Source: a virus. Taken from it: a stretch of DNA of 20,514 nt. Within the stretch, counting starts at the first letter, position 1; each line of letters starts with the position of its first letter. The DNA is taken from the IMG/VR virus record IMGVR_UViG_3300003543_000057, positions 1 to 20,514 of that record; one strand, given 5' to 3'. Below, one piece after another: positions 13,290-20,440 of this stretch. A program made the translations under genes and the position numbers. Under the pieces are notes generated by a model. It was not told where the DNA came from, did not search any database, and saw only the letters and a list, made by a program, of their open reading frames with translations.

Positions 13290-13919
13290 CATCTCACGAT
13301 AAGCAGTATCTAGTAAATTATACAGCTGGGTACTGCTTACGTCACTACCAGCCTCTAGACTAATCTCCATCAACCGGTCGTTATCTTCGACCCCACCCCA
13401 TAACTTTGCATACAACCCTTCGGCATACCCGCGGTCCTGACGGAATCGATTAAGTACATTCTTACAGCAATACAACCGATACAGTTCATCACCACTTAAC
13501 CCACTCAACCCACACAAGCCAATGAAATTGCCGAGTGCAAAGTGCTCGTGAGTCATTAACCCTTGAGCTAGCATAATAAAATCAGGTGTAGGCACGTCGT
13601 CTAATAAACCACACATCTCCACAATCGTCTCATGCATATCACTACTTAGTTCTGCTAGCGACCCATAATAAGTATCGCTTAACGCGCTAGCAAGAGCAAA
13701 GTGCCATATATCCACAAGTTCCATACCTATAGCGGCCCAATTAGGTTCATCGCACTGTTTCCACCACTTCCAACCGTGCCACTCTAGTAACTCAGCGCAT
13801 TCCATGGATACAGCAAGCGCATAGTTATGCTTCTGATCTTGCCACCCCTCACCAGAAATACGAATCTCTAGCGCCTCTTGCTGCTCTAGCATGTCAAGTA
13901 TTTGTTTCTGTGTAAGCAT
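13281..13919 (-). CDS. dut: Dimeric all-alpha dUTPase (MazG-like superfamily)
   Basis: 212 residues from the ATG with GGAGAA at 6 nt. A longer frame would start inside the upstream terminator, so it is rejected. Metal-binding carboxylates appear as MECAE (Glu40, Glu43) and MELVD (Glu67, Asp70), followed by the family's WHFALAS. The C-terminal signature KNVLNRFRQDRGY (153-165) and EDN (178-180) is characteristic of dUTPase_2 (PF08761). It hydrolyses dUTP (and dUDP) to dUMP, which keeps uracil out of phage DNA and feeds dTMP synthesis. The gene is second in a leftward pair behind a terminator, so expression probably depends on readthrough. Confidence 0.88.
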   Translation of the reverse strand: MLTQKQILDMLEQQEALEIRISGEGWQDQKHNYALAVSMECAELLEWHGWKWWKQCDEPNWAAIGMELVDIWHFALASALSDTYYGSLAELSSDMHETIVEMCGLLDDVPTPDFIMLAQGLMTHEHFALGNFIGLCGLSGLSGDELYRLYCCKNVLNRFRQDRGYAEGLYAKLWGGVEDNDRLMEISLEAGSDVSSTQLYNLLDTAYREMLH

Positions 13920-13933
13920 TGTATTCTCCAGAT

Positions 13934-13972
13934 AAAAAAAACCCCACCACGCATGCATCACGCGCAGTAGGG
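13934..13972 (-). terminator. Intrinsic terminator between the 13983 gene and dut
   Basis: Minus-strand stem CCCTACTGCGCG / TGCGTGGTGGGG (12 pairs, several G-U), loop TGATGCA, then eight T. Four nucleotides later comes GGAGAA, the ribosome site of the dUTPase. The stop of the upstream gene is 10 nt before the stem. Confidence 0.85.
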
Positions 13973-13982
13973 CTAGAGTAGG

Positions 13983-14510
13983 CTAAGCAGCTTCGTCTTC
14001 GTCCAAAGCAATATATGCCTCAAGTGCTGCACTCATCACCACAGGGTCAGCAGCTAGCAGCGCCTCGGCACTTTCAAAGGCCAGCTCAGAAACAGGAAAG
14101 GCTTCAACCACTCCACGTGCAGCTTCTAGTTCATCTAGCTTAGCCTGAATATCACCAGGCAGCACGTCCCCATTAGATACTGCATCGAGCAGCGCTTCTT
14201 TACCTTTCTTAAAGTCACGTTGCTGTTTAGTCCACAAAGAGGTGCCAGCTTTGCACATGGTATTCAGTCCAGAAGCTGAATTAGCTTTGCGACCGAATTC
14301 AACGAACTCGACAGGTAACCACTTCTTGAAGTAATAGTCAAGCACACCTACTACATCACCGTTCTCGCCACGTACTACGCTTGTAGCAGAACCACCAGCG
14401 CCCTTAGCAGAGCACAGTTCGGTAACTTGCTCCATAATAGTTGAAACTTTCTTTCCTTCGTTTGCAGCCAGGAAGGCATGCAACTCTAGGAATGCTTTTT
14501 TTACAGTCAT
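13983..14510 (-). CDS. Unknown phage protein, paralogue of the 11229 gene
   Basis: 175 residues from the ATG of MTVKKAFLELHAF, chosen because GGAG sits 6 nt upstream; two in-frame ATGs further up lack a ribosome site. Shares GLNTMCKAGTSLWTKQQRDFK and the following Leu-rich helix with the plus-strand protein at 11229-11675, plus KKV..IM near the N-terminus. The extra C-terminal tail is acidic and Ala-rich (EALLAADPVVMSAALEAYIALDEDEAA). Base composition is richer in GC at third positions than the 11229 copy, so the two diverged long ago or came from different sources. No catalytic motif. Followed directly by a terminator. Function unknown. Confidence 0.8.
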   Translation of the reverse strand: MTVKKAFLELHAFLAANEGKKVSTIMEQVTELCSAKGAGGSATSVVRGENGDVVGVLDYYFKKWLPVEFVEFGRKANSASGLNTMCKAGTSLWTKQQRDFKKGKEALLDAVSNGDVLPGDIQAKLDELEAARGVVEAFPVSELAFESAEALLAADPVVMSAALEAYIALDEDEAA

Positions 14511-14590
14511 ATTGTTCTCCATAGACATCTACTAAAGCAAAATGCTCAAGCAGACAGTTATAGTACCACAACTAAAAACAAAAGTATATA

Positions 14591-14632
14591 ATTATTTTGG
14601 TATAAAAAACTCAACCATTATTCCAAAATAAT
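14591..14632. repeat. 10-bp inverted repeat over a possible leftward promoter
   Basis: ATTATTTTGG (14591-14600) and CCAAAATAAT (14623-14632). A plausible minus-strand promoter (TTGAGT at 14609-14614, 18 nt, TATATA) has its -35 between the arms and one arm in its spacer. Candidate operator for the 13983-14510 gene. The 14511-14807 stretch has no gene; besides this it holds the GC-rich dyad and rightward promoter listed separately. Confidence 0.4.
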
Positions 14633-14657
14633 ATTTTACAAAATTAAAAAAGTGTGC

Positions 14658-14681
14658 TATACGCGCCCACGCGCGCGTATA
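14658..14681. repeat. GC-alternating inverted repeat
   Basis: TATACGCGC / GCGCGTATA with spacer CCACGC, embedded in AT-rich sequence. It contains a CGCGCG alternation that could form Z-DNA or a cruciform. No U-tract, so not a clear terminator; function unknown. Confidence 0.5.
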
Positions 14682-14756
14682 TATAATAGGCGCCCTCCCC
14701 CAACACAACACAACAGTATATTCACCACACGAATAGTGATTATTCATATAAATGAT

Positions 14757-14785
14757 TTTACAATTCGTAAATAGTAGCCTATAAT
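14757..14785 (+). promoter_or_regulatory. Promoter of the replication operon
   Basis: TTTACA, 17 nt, TATAAT, about 22 nt before the ATG at 14808. Just upstream are GAATA / TATTC boxes (14731-14745), and the -35 itself forms TTTAC-AATTC-GTAAA; either could bind a regulator. Confidence 0.65.
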
Positions 14786-14807
14786 AACGCACCAAAGAGG
14801 AAAAACA

Positions 14808-15176
14808 ATGAGACAGAATCCTAGAGTAATACGAACAAGCGCCATCCGTGCCTTACTAAGTGAGCCGCTATTAAACTTAATACTATGGAGAGTAGACCAG
14901 GGCACCAAGCTCAATACAGCAGTAAAGCTGACGGCCCCACACGTCTCCTCAGTTACAGCTATCAAATTAGTTCATGCATACAGGGAGCTACAAGAGGCAC
15001 TAGACCGCGAAGATATATTATTAGCTAGCACTATAAGAGACTCGCTATTCCCTGCCTGGGTGCAACAAGATACACCGCAACCCAAGGCTGCAGTATATTA
15101 TGGCCGCTTCCCCTATGGATACTGGCTTGACGACTACGACTATGACCAGGAGATAACTAATAATGACAATAGCTAA
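14808..15176 (+). CDS. Unknown protein with HTH-like N-terminus, before the primase
   Basis: 122 residues; GAGG at 7 nt before the ATG. The first ~60 residues (IRALLSEPLLNLILWRVDQGTKLNTAVKLTAPHVSSVTAIKLVHAYRELQ) read as helices with a TA-H-SSVTAIK segment that could be a recognition helix. A tyrosine/aspartate-rich tail follows (YGRFPYGYWLDDYDYDQE). It is the first gene of the replication operon and overlaps the primase start by 14 nt, so a replication accessory or regulator is likely, but I cannot name a family. Confidence 0.65.
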   Translation: MRQNPRVIRTSAIRALLSEPLLNLILWRVDQGTKLNTAVKLTAPHVSSVTAIKLVHAYRELQEALDREDILLASTIRDSLFPAWVQQDTPQPKAAVYYGRFPYGYWLDDYDYDQEITNNDNS

Positions 15177-17409
15177 CACCCTACCCTTTATTGAGTTAGG
15201 TTGGCACACTATCCCACTCAGTGGTGAACTCAAGCGCCTTCCTAATGGCAAGAAGACCATACCGATATTTGGGAAGGACTGGCTGCAACGAGCTCTGACC
15301 GTAAAGAATGCTACGCCTACACCATTAGGTGGTGCGATTACAGGAAAAGAGTCTGGTATAATAGCAATAGACTGTGATAACACCATAACGTACAATATGT
15401 TTAAGGCACTAGACCCGACATACACCTTCCACTTTATATCTAAAGGCAAGCAGGACTCCGAAGGCAACATACAGGCTTGCGGCACTATAGTTTATCAGTA
15501 TGTGGACGAGCTGCATGACAGCTTTAAGATAACGTCGAACTCACTAGCTCTTGACTTTCTGTCTAACGGTAGAATGACATACCTGCCCACTCAAGACAAC
15601 ACAACCAAGGAACCGCTACACGACATACCTGAACTAAAGCCACCGCCACCTGAAATTACAGCTCTACTGCGCTCTATAAACGCACCGCCCGCACTCAAGC
15701 AACACACCAGCTCTGTCTCACTTCATAAGTTCAACTTAGCTCCGCAAGTAGAGATGTTCACACACACAGGTAAAGTCACCAAGGCTCTATTTAGGCTACT
15801 AACGCCTAAATCCTTTAGGTCACAGGAAGAGTACAAGACTAAGGGCTACTTGCATCCCAATGATATAGCAGAAGGTGATGGCAGTACATATCTATCTAAA
15901 GTGAGTGCTATACTAGGAGCTGATGTTAGTGTAGATGTCACACTATATTGCGAAGCTATGGTAGAAATCAACAATTGCTTTACATACCCCATGCCACAGT
16001 CTAGACTACACTCTACAGTAATAGAGCCAATGTGTGAAGGCAGGGCTACAGTTAGTTCAGGAGAACCGATCTGGCAAGAAGACCCTGACTGGAATAAGAG
16101 TGTCATGACCTTCCTAACTAAATACAATACAGTAGTTCATGTCTTCTATGACTACAACCGTAGACAATACTATGTAATAGATCTAGCAGAAGAAAGAATA
16201 CAACACTTTGGTGTAGTGCAGCATCTAGTAAACCACATAGATTCTATCTGTATAGAATCCATGCCTACTAAAGAATTGAAGGCAGCTATGCCGACAGTTA
16301 CAGCCTCAGCCTCACCAGAGAAGCTCTTTGGTTTCTATGAAGAAGACTCTCGAGAACACTTCAACACATTTATAAGTTCAACCCCTTACAAGATCTTTAA
16401 GACCCCTAGCGACTACGATGCGTATAAGCCACCTGAAATAACCCTGAAGTTCCTAGAGACCTTAGTGCCTGACCCTCACATGAGACTATACCTATTAGGT
16501 TTCTTACGCCGTAAGCTTGACACATTTGACTATTCACCTGTCGTACTCTTCTTCTTGGGCGTCCCAGGCTCAGGTAAGGACACCTTAGTTAGCCTGATAG
16601 AAACTATAATAGGTGAGTCTAGTATAGAGCGGCCGAGTGCTAAGATGTTCTTGGAAAAGAATAACGCCTGGATGTTAGATAAACTATTCATACAACTAGA
16701 TGAGTACGGGGATCAACTAACGACGTATACAGAAAAAAGAGAGGCACTGGGCCTGTTGAAGCAGTATACTGGTAAGCCCAGGATATCCATAAGAGTTATG
16801 CGAGAGGACGTGTATTCGTATGACCACAAGGTTACCTTTATAATGACGGCTAACCAGAACCCACTGATGCTTGAGGCTGACGACCGCAGGATTGCTCTAT
16901 TCGATTGTCCTAATACATTAACTGATGCAGACTGGATATACGCGGCTGGAGGTATAGAATCTGTTATACGTAGGCTACATGAAGAGGCATGCGACTTTTG
17001 TTACTACTTAGCTACTGAGGTAACTAACCTAGATTCGTCAGCGTACACCTCACCCCCTAAGACAGCCAATAAGGAAGAACTAGTTGCTAGGTCTATGCCT
17101 ATAGCTAAGCGGATAGCCTATCTGATACAGACTAAGAACTGGAAAGCCTTCAAGACTATGTGCGAGTTGTACGGCCCTGATAGCATACTAGATAAAGCCA
17201 AGAGTAACACTATAGCAGAATTAGACCTAGTTGATATGTATGAGGAACTCAAGGGTACTGGTGATCCACGATCGCAACAGACCGTAAGGAATGCCATGAA
17301 AGAAGCCGATATATCCGTTACTCGTACTACTCTATCTGGTAACAGACATGGGTTTAAGTATATAATACCTGACCTATATAAGGTTAATCATGTACAAACG
17401 GAGATATAA
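15163..17409 (+). CDS. Bifunctional Prim-Pol / SF3 helicase (D5-like)
   Basis: 748 residues; AGGAG at 9 nt. N-terminal primase-polymerase-like region (1 to ~170): conserved-looking PFIELGWHTIPLS, GGAITGKESGIIAIDCDN with an acidic DxD-type pair at 70-72, and FISKGK. A linker region of about 280 residues follows. The C-terminal SF3 helicase has Walker A GVPGSGKDT (466-474), Walker B FIQLDEYGD (509-517), sensor FIMTANQNP (559-567) and arginines 575-576 (DDRR). It would prime and unwind DNA at the fork as a hexamer. A C-terminal winged-helix-like tail (DMYEELKGTGDPRSQQTVRNAMKEA) probably binds DNA. The Prim-Pol assignment is weaker than the helicase because the catalytic residues are not fully clear. 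Confidence 0.85.
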   Translation: MTIANTLPFIELGWHTIPLSGELKRLPNGKKTIPIFGKDWLQRALTVKNATPTPLGGAITGKESGIIAIDCDNTITYNMFKALDPTYTFHFISKGKQDSEGNIQACGTIVYQYVDELHDSFKITSNSLALDFLSNGRMTYLPTQDNTTKEPLHDIPELKPPPPEITALLRSINAPPALKQHTSSVSLHKFNLAPQVEMFTHTGKVTKALFRLLTPKSFRSQEEYKTKGYLHPNDIAEGDGSTYLSKVSAILGADVSVDVTLYCEAMVEINNCFTYPMPQSRLHSTVIEPMCEGRATVSSGEPIWQEDPDWNKSVMTFLTKYNTVVHVFYDYNRRQYYVIDLAEERIQHFGVVQHLVNHIDSICIESMPTKELKAAMPTVTASASPEKLFGFYEEDSREHFNTFISSTPYKIFKTPSDYDAYKPPEITLKFLETLVPDPHMRLYLLGFLRRKLDTFDYSPVVLFFLGVPGSGKDTLVSLIETIIGESSIERPSAKMFLEKNNAWMLDKLFIQLDEYGDQLTTYTEKREALGLLKQYTGKPRISIRVMREDVYSYDHKVTFIMTANQNPLMLEADDRRIALFDCPNTLTDADWIYAAGGIESVIRRLHEEACDFCYYLATEVTNLDSSAYTSPPKTANKEELVARSMPIAKRIAYLIQTKNWKAFKTMCELYGPDSILDKAKSNTIAELDLVDMYEELKGTGDPRSQQTVRNAMKEADISVTRTTLSGNRHGFKYIIPDLYKVNHVQTEI

Positions 17410-17564
17410 TGTTAATATGCACTTGTTGTAATAGAGAATGCACCTCACACGAAGTGGACGAGGGTGGCATAGAAGAATTCTGGGGAGCCCCAGTTTGGCA
17501 CGCTCAAATAACTGACGTGTCTGATTGTTGTAATGAAGAGGTAGAAGAAGATGGTACAGAGTAA
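17409..17564 (+). CDS. Small cysteine-rich (zinc-ribbon-like) protein
   Basis: 51 residues; its ATG shares a base with the primase stop (TAATG) and has GGAG at 5 nt. Six cysteines in two clusters, CTCCNREC near the start and DCC near residue 40, suggest a zinc-binding knuckle. The rest is acidic (EEVEEDGTE at the end). Position inside the replication operon suggests an accessory factor. It overlaps the next gene by 14 nt. No specific family named. Confidence 0.6.
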   Translation: MLICTCCNRECTSHEVDEGGIEEFWGAPVWHAQITDVSDCCNEEVEEDGTE

Positions 17565-17730
17565 CAGCCAAGTAATAGCCTTATCAGCTATAGTAGCACA
17601 CTATGCTAACTCTATAGAGTTATCTGAAGGTACTACGTTAGTTAGTCACGATGCTGTGATAGATCCTGTGGCAGATAAAGTCTTATTGACTATCGTTATA
17701 GACGCACCAGAAGAAGTTACTGGTACATAA
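17551..17730 (+). CDS. Unknown 59-residue protein
   Basis: 59 residues with a GAGG site 8 nt before the ATG, inside the end of the cysteine-rich gene. An N-terminal helix (QVIALSAIVAHYANSIEL) is followed by strands (TLVSHDAVIDPVADKVLLTIVIDAPE). No motif recognised. Last gene of the first part of the replication operon; only a weak hairpin (ATAACT-TTT-AGTTAT) follows its stop, with no real U-tract. Supported by coupling and the ribosome site only. Confidence 0.55.
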   Translation: MVQSNSQVIALSAIVAHYANSIELSEGTTLVSHDAVIDPVADKVLLTIVIDAPEEVTGT

Positions 17731-17771
17731 CTTTTAGTTATATTAAATATCACACTTAGGTCAAATGGTTA

Positions 17772-17801
17772 TTGTATTTTTGGATTTAGGTGTGGTATAA
17801 T
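17772..17801 (+). promoter_or_regulatory. Strong promoter of the ssDNA-binding protein gene
   Basis: TTGTAT, 18 nt, TATAAT, with the expected start near 17808, about 47 nt before the ATG. It gives the ssDNA-binding protein expression independent of the primase operon. Confidence 0.7.
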
Positions 17802-17807
17802 ATCTCT

Positions 17808-17827
17808 ACAGTGTGAAAATACACTGT
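17808..17827 (+). promoter_or_regulatory. 5'-terminal hairpin / start-site dyad
   Basis: ACAGTGT-GAAAAT-ACACTGT, a perfect 7-bp stem beginning at the predicted transcription start. Same placement as the dyad at 11127-11153. Either an RNA-stabilising 5' hairpin or an operator. Confidence 0.55.
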
Positions 17828-17854
17828 TCAACTTAACTGATTAGGAACTGAAAA

Positions 17855-18475
17855 ATGACCAACCAAAGAATAGATTCACCAGTAGGAAACCTTGAGTGGG
17901 TCTTCATAGACGGCGAAGGTAAGGCCGACTTGCAAGGAAACATGAAGTACAGTGTCAACCTTGTATTAACCGAAGAAGATGGCGAGCAGTTCAAAGCTGT
18001 TGTAAACCAATTCTGGGAAGACAACAAACCCAAGGGAGCTAAAGCAGCTAAGTCTCTAGGCCTCTACCCGCATAAGACTAAAGATGAAGCCGCTTCGAAA
18101 GAAGCAGGTGAGAACATCTACGCTGAAACGGGTAAGCTGATTGTTACATTCAAGACTGGTACTACCTACCAGAGCGGCGACCAGAAGATCATCAAAATCT
18201 TTAACTCTAAAGGCAATGAAGTTAGCTTGATGGGAAAGAAGATTGGTAATGGCTCTAGGGGTCGTGTGAGTGGCATCATGGCCATATACAACATTAATAA
18301 GGCAACAAGTGGTGTTACCTTTTACTTAGATGCGATTCAGTTGTCTAAGTTTGTTGAGTTCACAGGTGGTACTGACTTTGGTGCTATCGATGATGATGGC
18401 GAAGGCTTTGAAGGTGTGCCAGGTGAAATGCCTGGTGCTATTGAAGACGAGCAACAAGATCGCCCACGCCTTTAA
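17855..18475 (+). CDS. Phage single-stranded DNA-binding protein (DUF2815-like)
   Basis: 206 residues; TTAGGA before the ATG. The N-terminal half reads as an OB-fold (NLEWVFIDGEGKADLQGNMKYSVNLVLTEEDGEQF, later TGKLIVTFKTGTTY, IKIFNSKGNEV, GRVSGIMAIYN, VTFYLDAIQL). The last ~35 residues form an acidic tail (FGAIDDDGEGFEGVPGEMPGAIEDEQ), the hallmark of phage ssDNA-binding proteins such as T7 gp2.5, which use it to contact polymerase and helicase. It lies between the helicase and the polymerase, with its own strong promoter and a terminator, so it is probably produced in excess. The very last residues are Arg-rich rather than aromatic, unlike gp2.5. Confidence 0.8.
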   Translation: MTNQRIDSPVGNLEWVFIDGEGKADLQGNMKYSVNLVLTEEDGEQFKAVVNQFWEDNKPKGAKAAKSLGLYPHKTKDEAASKEAGENIYAETGKLIVTFKTGTTYQSGDQKIIKIFNSKGNEVSLMGKKIGNGSRGRVSGIMAIYNINKATSGVTFYLDAIQLSKFVEFTGGTDFGAIDDDGEGFEGVPGEMPGAIEDEQQDRPRL

Positions 18476-18487
18476 CAGCCAGGAGAC

Positions 18488-18518
18488 GCCTCGCAGCTAA
18501 TAACTGCGGGGCTTTTTT
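18488..18518 (+). terminator. Intrinsic terminator touching the DNA polymerase start
   Basis: Stem GCCTCGCAG / CTGCGGGGC (9 pairs, one G-U), loop CTAATAA, then six T. The next base is the A of the polymerase ATG. The only Shine-Dalgarno-like sequence for the polymerase, GGGG, lies in the 3' arm of the stem. Confidence 0.88.
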
Positions 18519-20168
18519 ATGCAATACAAACTAATAAAATTAGATGAGTTATTTGACCACATCGATCAGACACAGGCACTAGCCTTTGACACTGAGACTG
18601 ATGGTAAGTATGGAAAGATATGCCTAGCTCAGTTCTATCAGAGACACTGGACTGAGGTTCTGATGATCCACAATCCTGAGCCTATTCATTTAATGGCTAC
18701 CCTTATACACGTAGACAGTTCTATTGTTATGCAGAATGCTAGCTACGATATATCTACAATACAGAGACAGACAGGCTCTAGGTTTATACCTAAGAAGTTT
18801 GACGACACACTGCTCTTAGCTAGGGTACACTGGCCTTCACTAGATAATTACTCATTAGATAACCTATTAGCTAAGGCTCTTGGGTTTGATCCATACAGAG
18901 AGTTAGGTATAGATAAGAAAACCATGCAGAAAGCTAAGTGGACTGTACCTGTCATACCTCCTAAACAACTAGAGTATGCGGCTATTGATGTATGGTATCT
19001 ACTAGACCTGTATGAAAGTATTAAGGATGCTACTCTATCCTTTAGTTATCAGTTAGACATGGCTTCTCTGAGAGAGGCTCTAGACTGGCAGAATAATGGA
19101 ATGGTCGTTGATAAAGACGCTTTACAAGAGATGTATAGTAAGAACCTAGCAAGGCTTGCGGTCATGAATATGCCTATTAATGTTAACTCATACCAACAAG
19201 TCAGGCCATACATTGGCTCTGAAATGTCAGATGGTATGGGGTTAGCAACCTTAGAGCTAAAAGGTAATGTGCAAGCTGCTGAAGTAAGAGAGGCCAGGAA
19301 GCTGCTTAAACAGAACTCTTTCTTAAATAAGTTCGACACCCAAGAGGGTAAAATCTACGGCATCTTCGGTCCTTACGCTAGATCAGGCAGGTATACGTGT
19401 TCAACACAGAACCTGCAGCAACTACCTAGAGCAACTAAAGGTTTATTTAGGTGTGAGCATGATCGATATATGTTATACTCTGACTTCTCTCAACTAGAAT
19501 TACGGTCTATCACCGCTATTACTGGTGACCAAAGAATGGTTGATACATACAGAGAAGGTGGTGACATACATAACTTAGTTAGGGATATGCTTGGTATCAG
19601 CAGACAGATTGCTAAGACTATCAACTTCAACGGCTTATACGGTGGCGGAGCTGGTATGATGAGAGGCATCCTGATTAAAGAAGCAGGCCTGCTAATGACT
19701 CATGATGCGGTAGCCAAGGAACTAAGGAAGTGGAAGAACCTCTTTAGAGGTGTAGCAGCTTGGCAAGCAAGAGGCATCAGAGACTTCAATGCTGGCCGAT
19801 TAGGCGTCACTGCTTGTGGTAGGCAGTACCGTGGTCGCATGATGACTGACCAACTCAATATCGAGAACCAGGGTACTGGTGCTGAGGTAGCTAAGTTAGC
19901 TATGCACTATATGTATCCTGACCTGCTGGCTAATGACTGCCGGCTACAGAATTTCGTCCACGACTCTTATATTGTAGACTCACCTAACGATGAAGAGATT
20001 ATCTGTATAGTCTCACAACGTATGGCTGAAGCAATGCAAGAGGCTTGGTTTGAAGTAAGCCAGCAACTGTTAGTTAAAGATCTTCCTATGCCTGTATCTA
20101 TCTATGGTGGTTACAATTGGCATGATATAGAAGCTGGCTCTTATTCATATAAGTACGAGGTTAACTGA
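18519..20168 (+). CDS. Family A DNA polymerase with 3'-5' exonuclease
   Basis: 549 residues. Exonuclease: FDTETDG (Asp24, Glu26), QNASYD (Asp77), YAAID (Tyr153, Asp157). Polymerase: motif A YSDFSQLELR (Asp322), motif B RQIAKTINFNGLYGG (Arg362, Lys366, Tyr374), motif C VHDSYIVD (His481, Asp482). All catalytic residues are present. It is short compared with T7 gp5 (about 704 residues), mainly in the region between the domains. The only possible ATG directly follows the terminator's U-tract; in-frame upstream sequence reaches a stop within 18 nt. It replicates phage DNA with the primase-helicase and ssDNA-binding protein encoded just upstream. Confidence 0.93.
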   Translation: MQYKLIKLDELFDHIDQTQALAFDTETDGKYGKICLAQFYQRHWTEVLMIHNPEPIHLMATLIHVDSSIVMQNASYDISTIQRQTGSRFIPKKFDDTLLLARVHWPSLDNYSLDNLLAKALGFDPYRELGIDKKTMQKAKWTVPVIPPKQLEYAAIDVWYLLDLYESIKDATLSFSYQLDMASLREALDWQNNGMVVDKDALQEMYSKNLARLAVMNMPINVNSYQQVRPYIGSEMSDGMGLATLELKGNVQAAEVREARKLLKQNSFLNKFDTQEGKIYGIFGPYARSGRYTCSTQNLQQLPRATKGLFRCEHDRYMLYSDFSQLELRSITAITGDQRMVDTYREGGDIHNLVRDMLGISRQIAKTINFNGLYGGGAGMMRGILIKEAGLLMTHDAVAKELRKWKNLFRGVAAWQARGIRDFNAGRLGVTACGRQYRGRMMTDQLNIENQGTGAEVAKLAMHYMYPDLLANDCRLQNFVHDSYIVDSPNDEEIICIVSQRMAEAMQEAWFEVSQQLLVKDLPMPVSIYGGYNWHDIEAGSYSYKYEVN

Positions 20169-20440
20169 TGAAGACTATAGGCGTACACTACTTAGGTAGT
20201 TTAATGAGTTACACATTTATGTGTGACGACAATGATGTAGCAGAAGGACAGTTCTACATTGTTAAAACTAACGGGCAATTCAGTGTAGTAAAGGTTGATG
20301 AGGTCCATGAAAAACCACAACTGAAAGGCCCATACACATACACTTGGGTCGTACAAAGAATTGATGATACTAGGTACAAAGAACTGTGCTTAGCCGATCA
20401 TACTGACGAAAATCCACCAATAGCTAATGGGAGGTTATAA
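20168..20440 (+). CDS. Unknown 90-residue protein
   Basis: 90 residues; its ATG overlaps the polymerase stop (TGATG), with GAGG 8 nt upstream. Predominantly beta pattern (FYIVKTNGQFSVVKVDEVHE, TYTWVVQRID), possibly a small barrel. No motif or signal recognised. The stop shares a base with the next ATG. Its place between polymerase and a possible nucleotide-metabolism gene suggests a replication accessory role, which is inference. Confidence 0.6.
   Translation: MKTIGVHYLGSLMSYTFMCDDNDVAEGQFYIVKTNGQFSVVKVDEVHEKPQLKGPYTYTWVVQRIDDTRYKELCLADHTDENPPIANGRL

Noticed and set aside
14658-14681. TATACGCGC/GCGCGTATA as a protelomerase (hairpin telomere) site
   Set aside because: It resembles the centre of the N15 telomere palindrome, but the arms are only 9 bp, are separated by six non-symmetric bases, and there is no long palindrome or protelomerase gene in view.
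14592-14965. Two minus-strand frames of 67 and 73 codons in the 14.6-15.0 kb region
   Set aside because: One crosses the promoter and dyads in AT-rich DNA, the other is antisense to the 122-residue gene; neither has a ribosome site or coherent composition, though hydrophobic runs make them look membrane-like.
15045-15485. A 146-codon minus-strand frame over the primase start
   Set aside because: Opposes the replication operon, spans a gene boundary, has no ribosome site and no recognisable domain.
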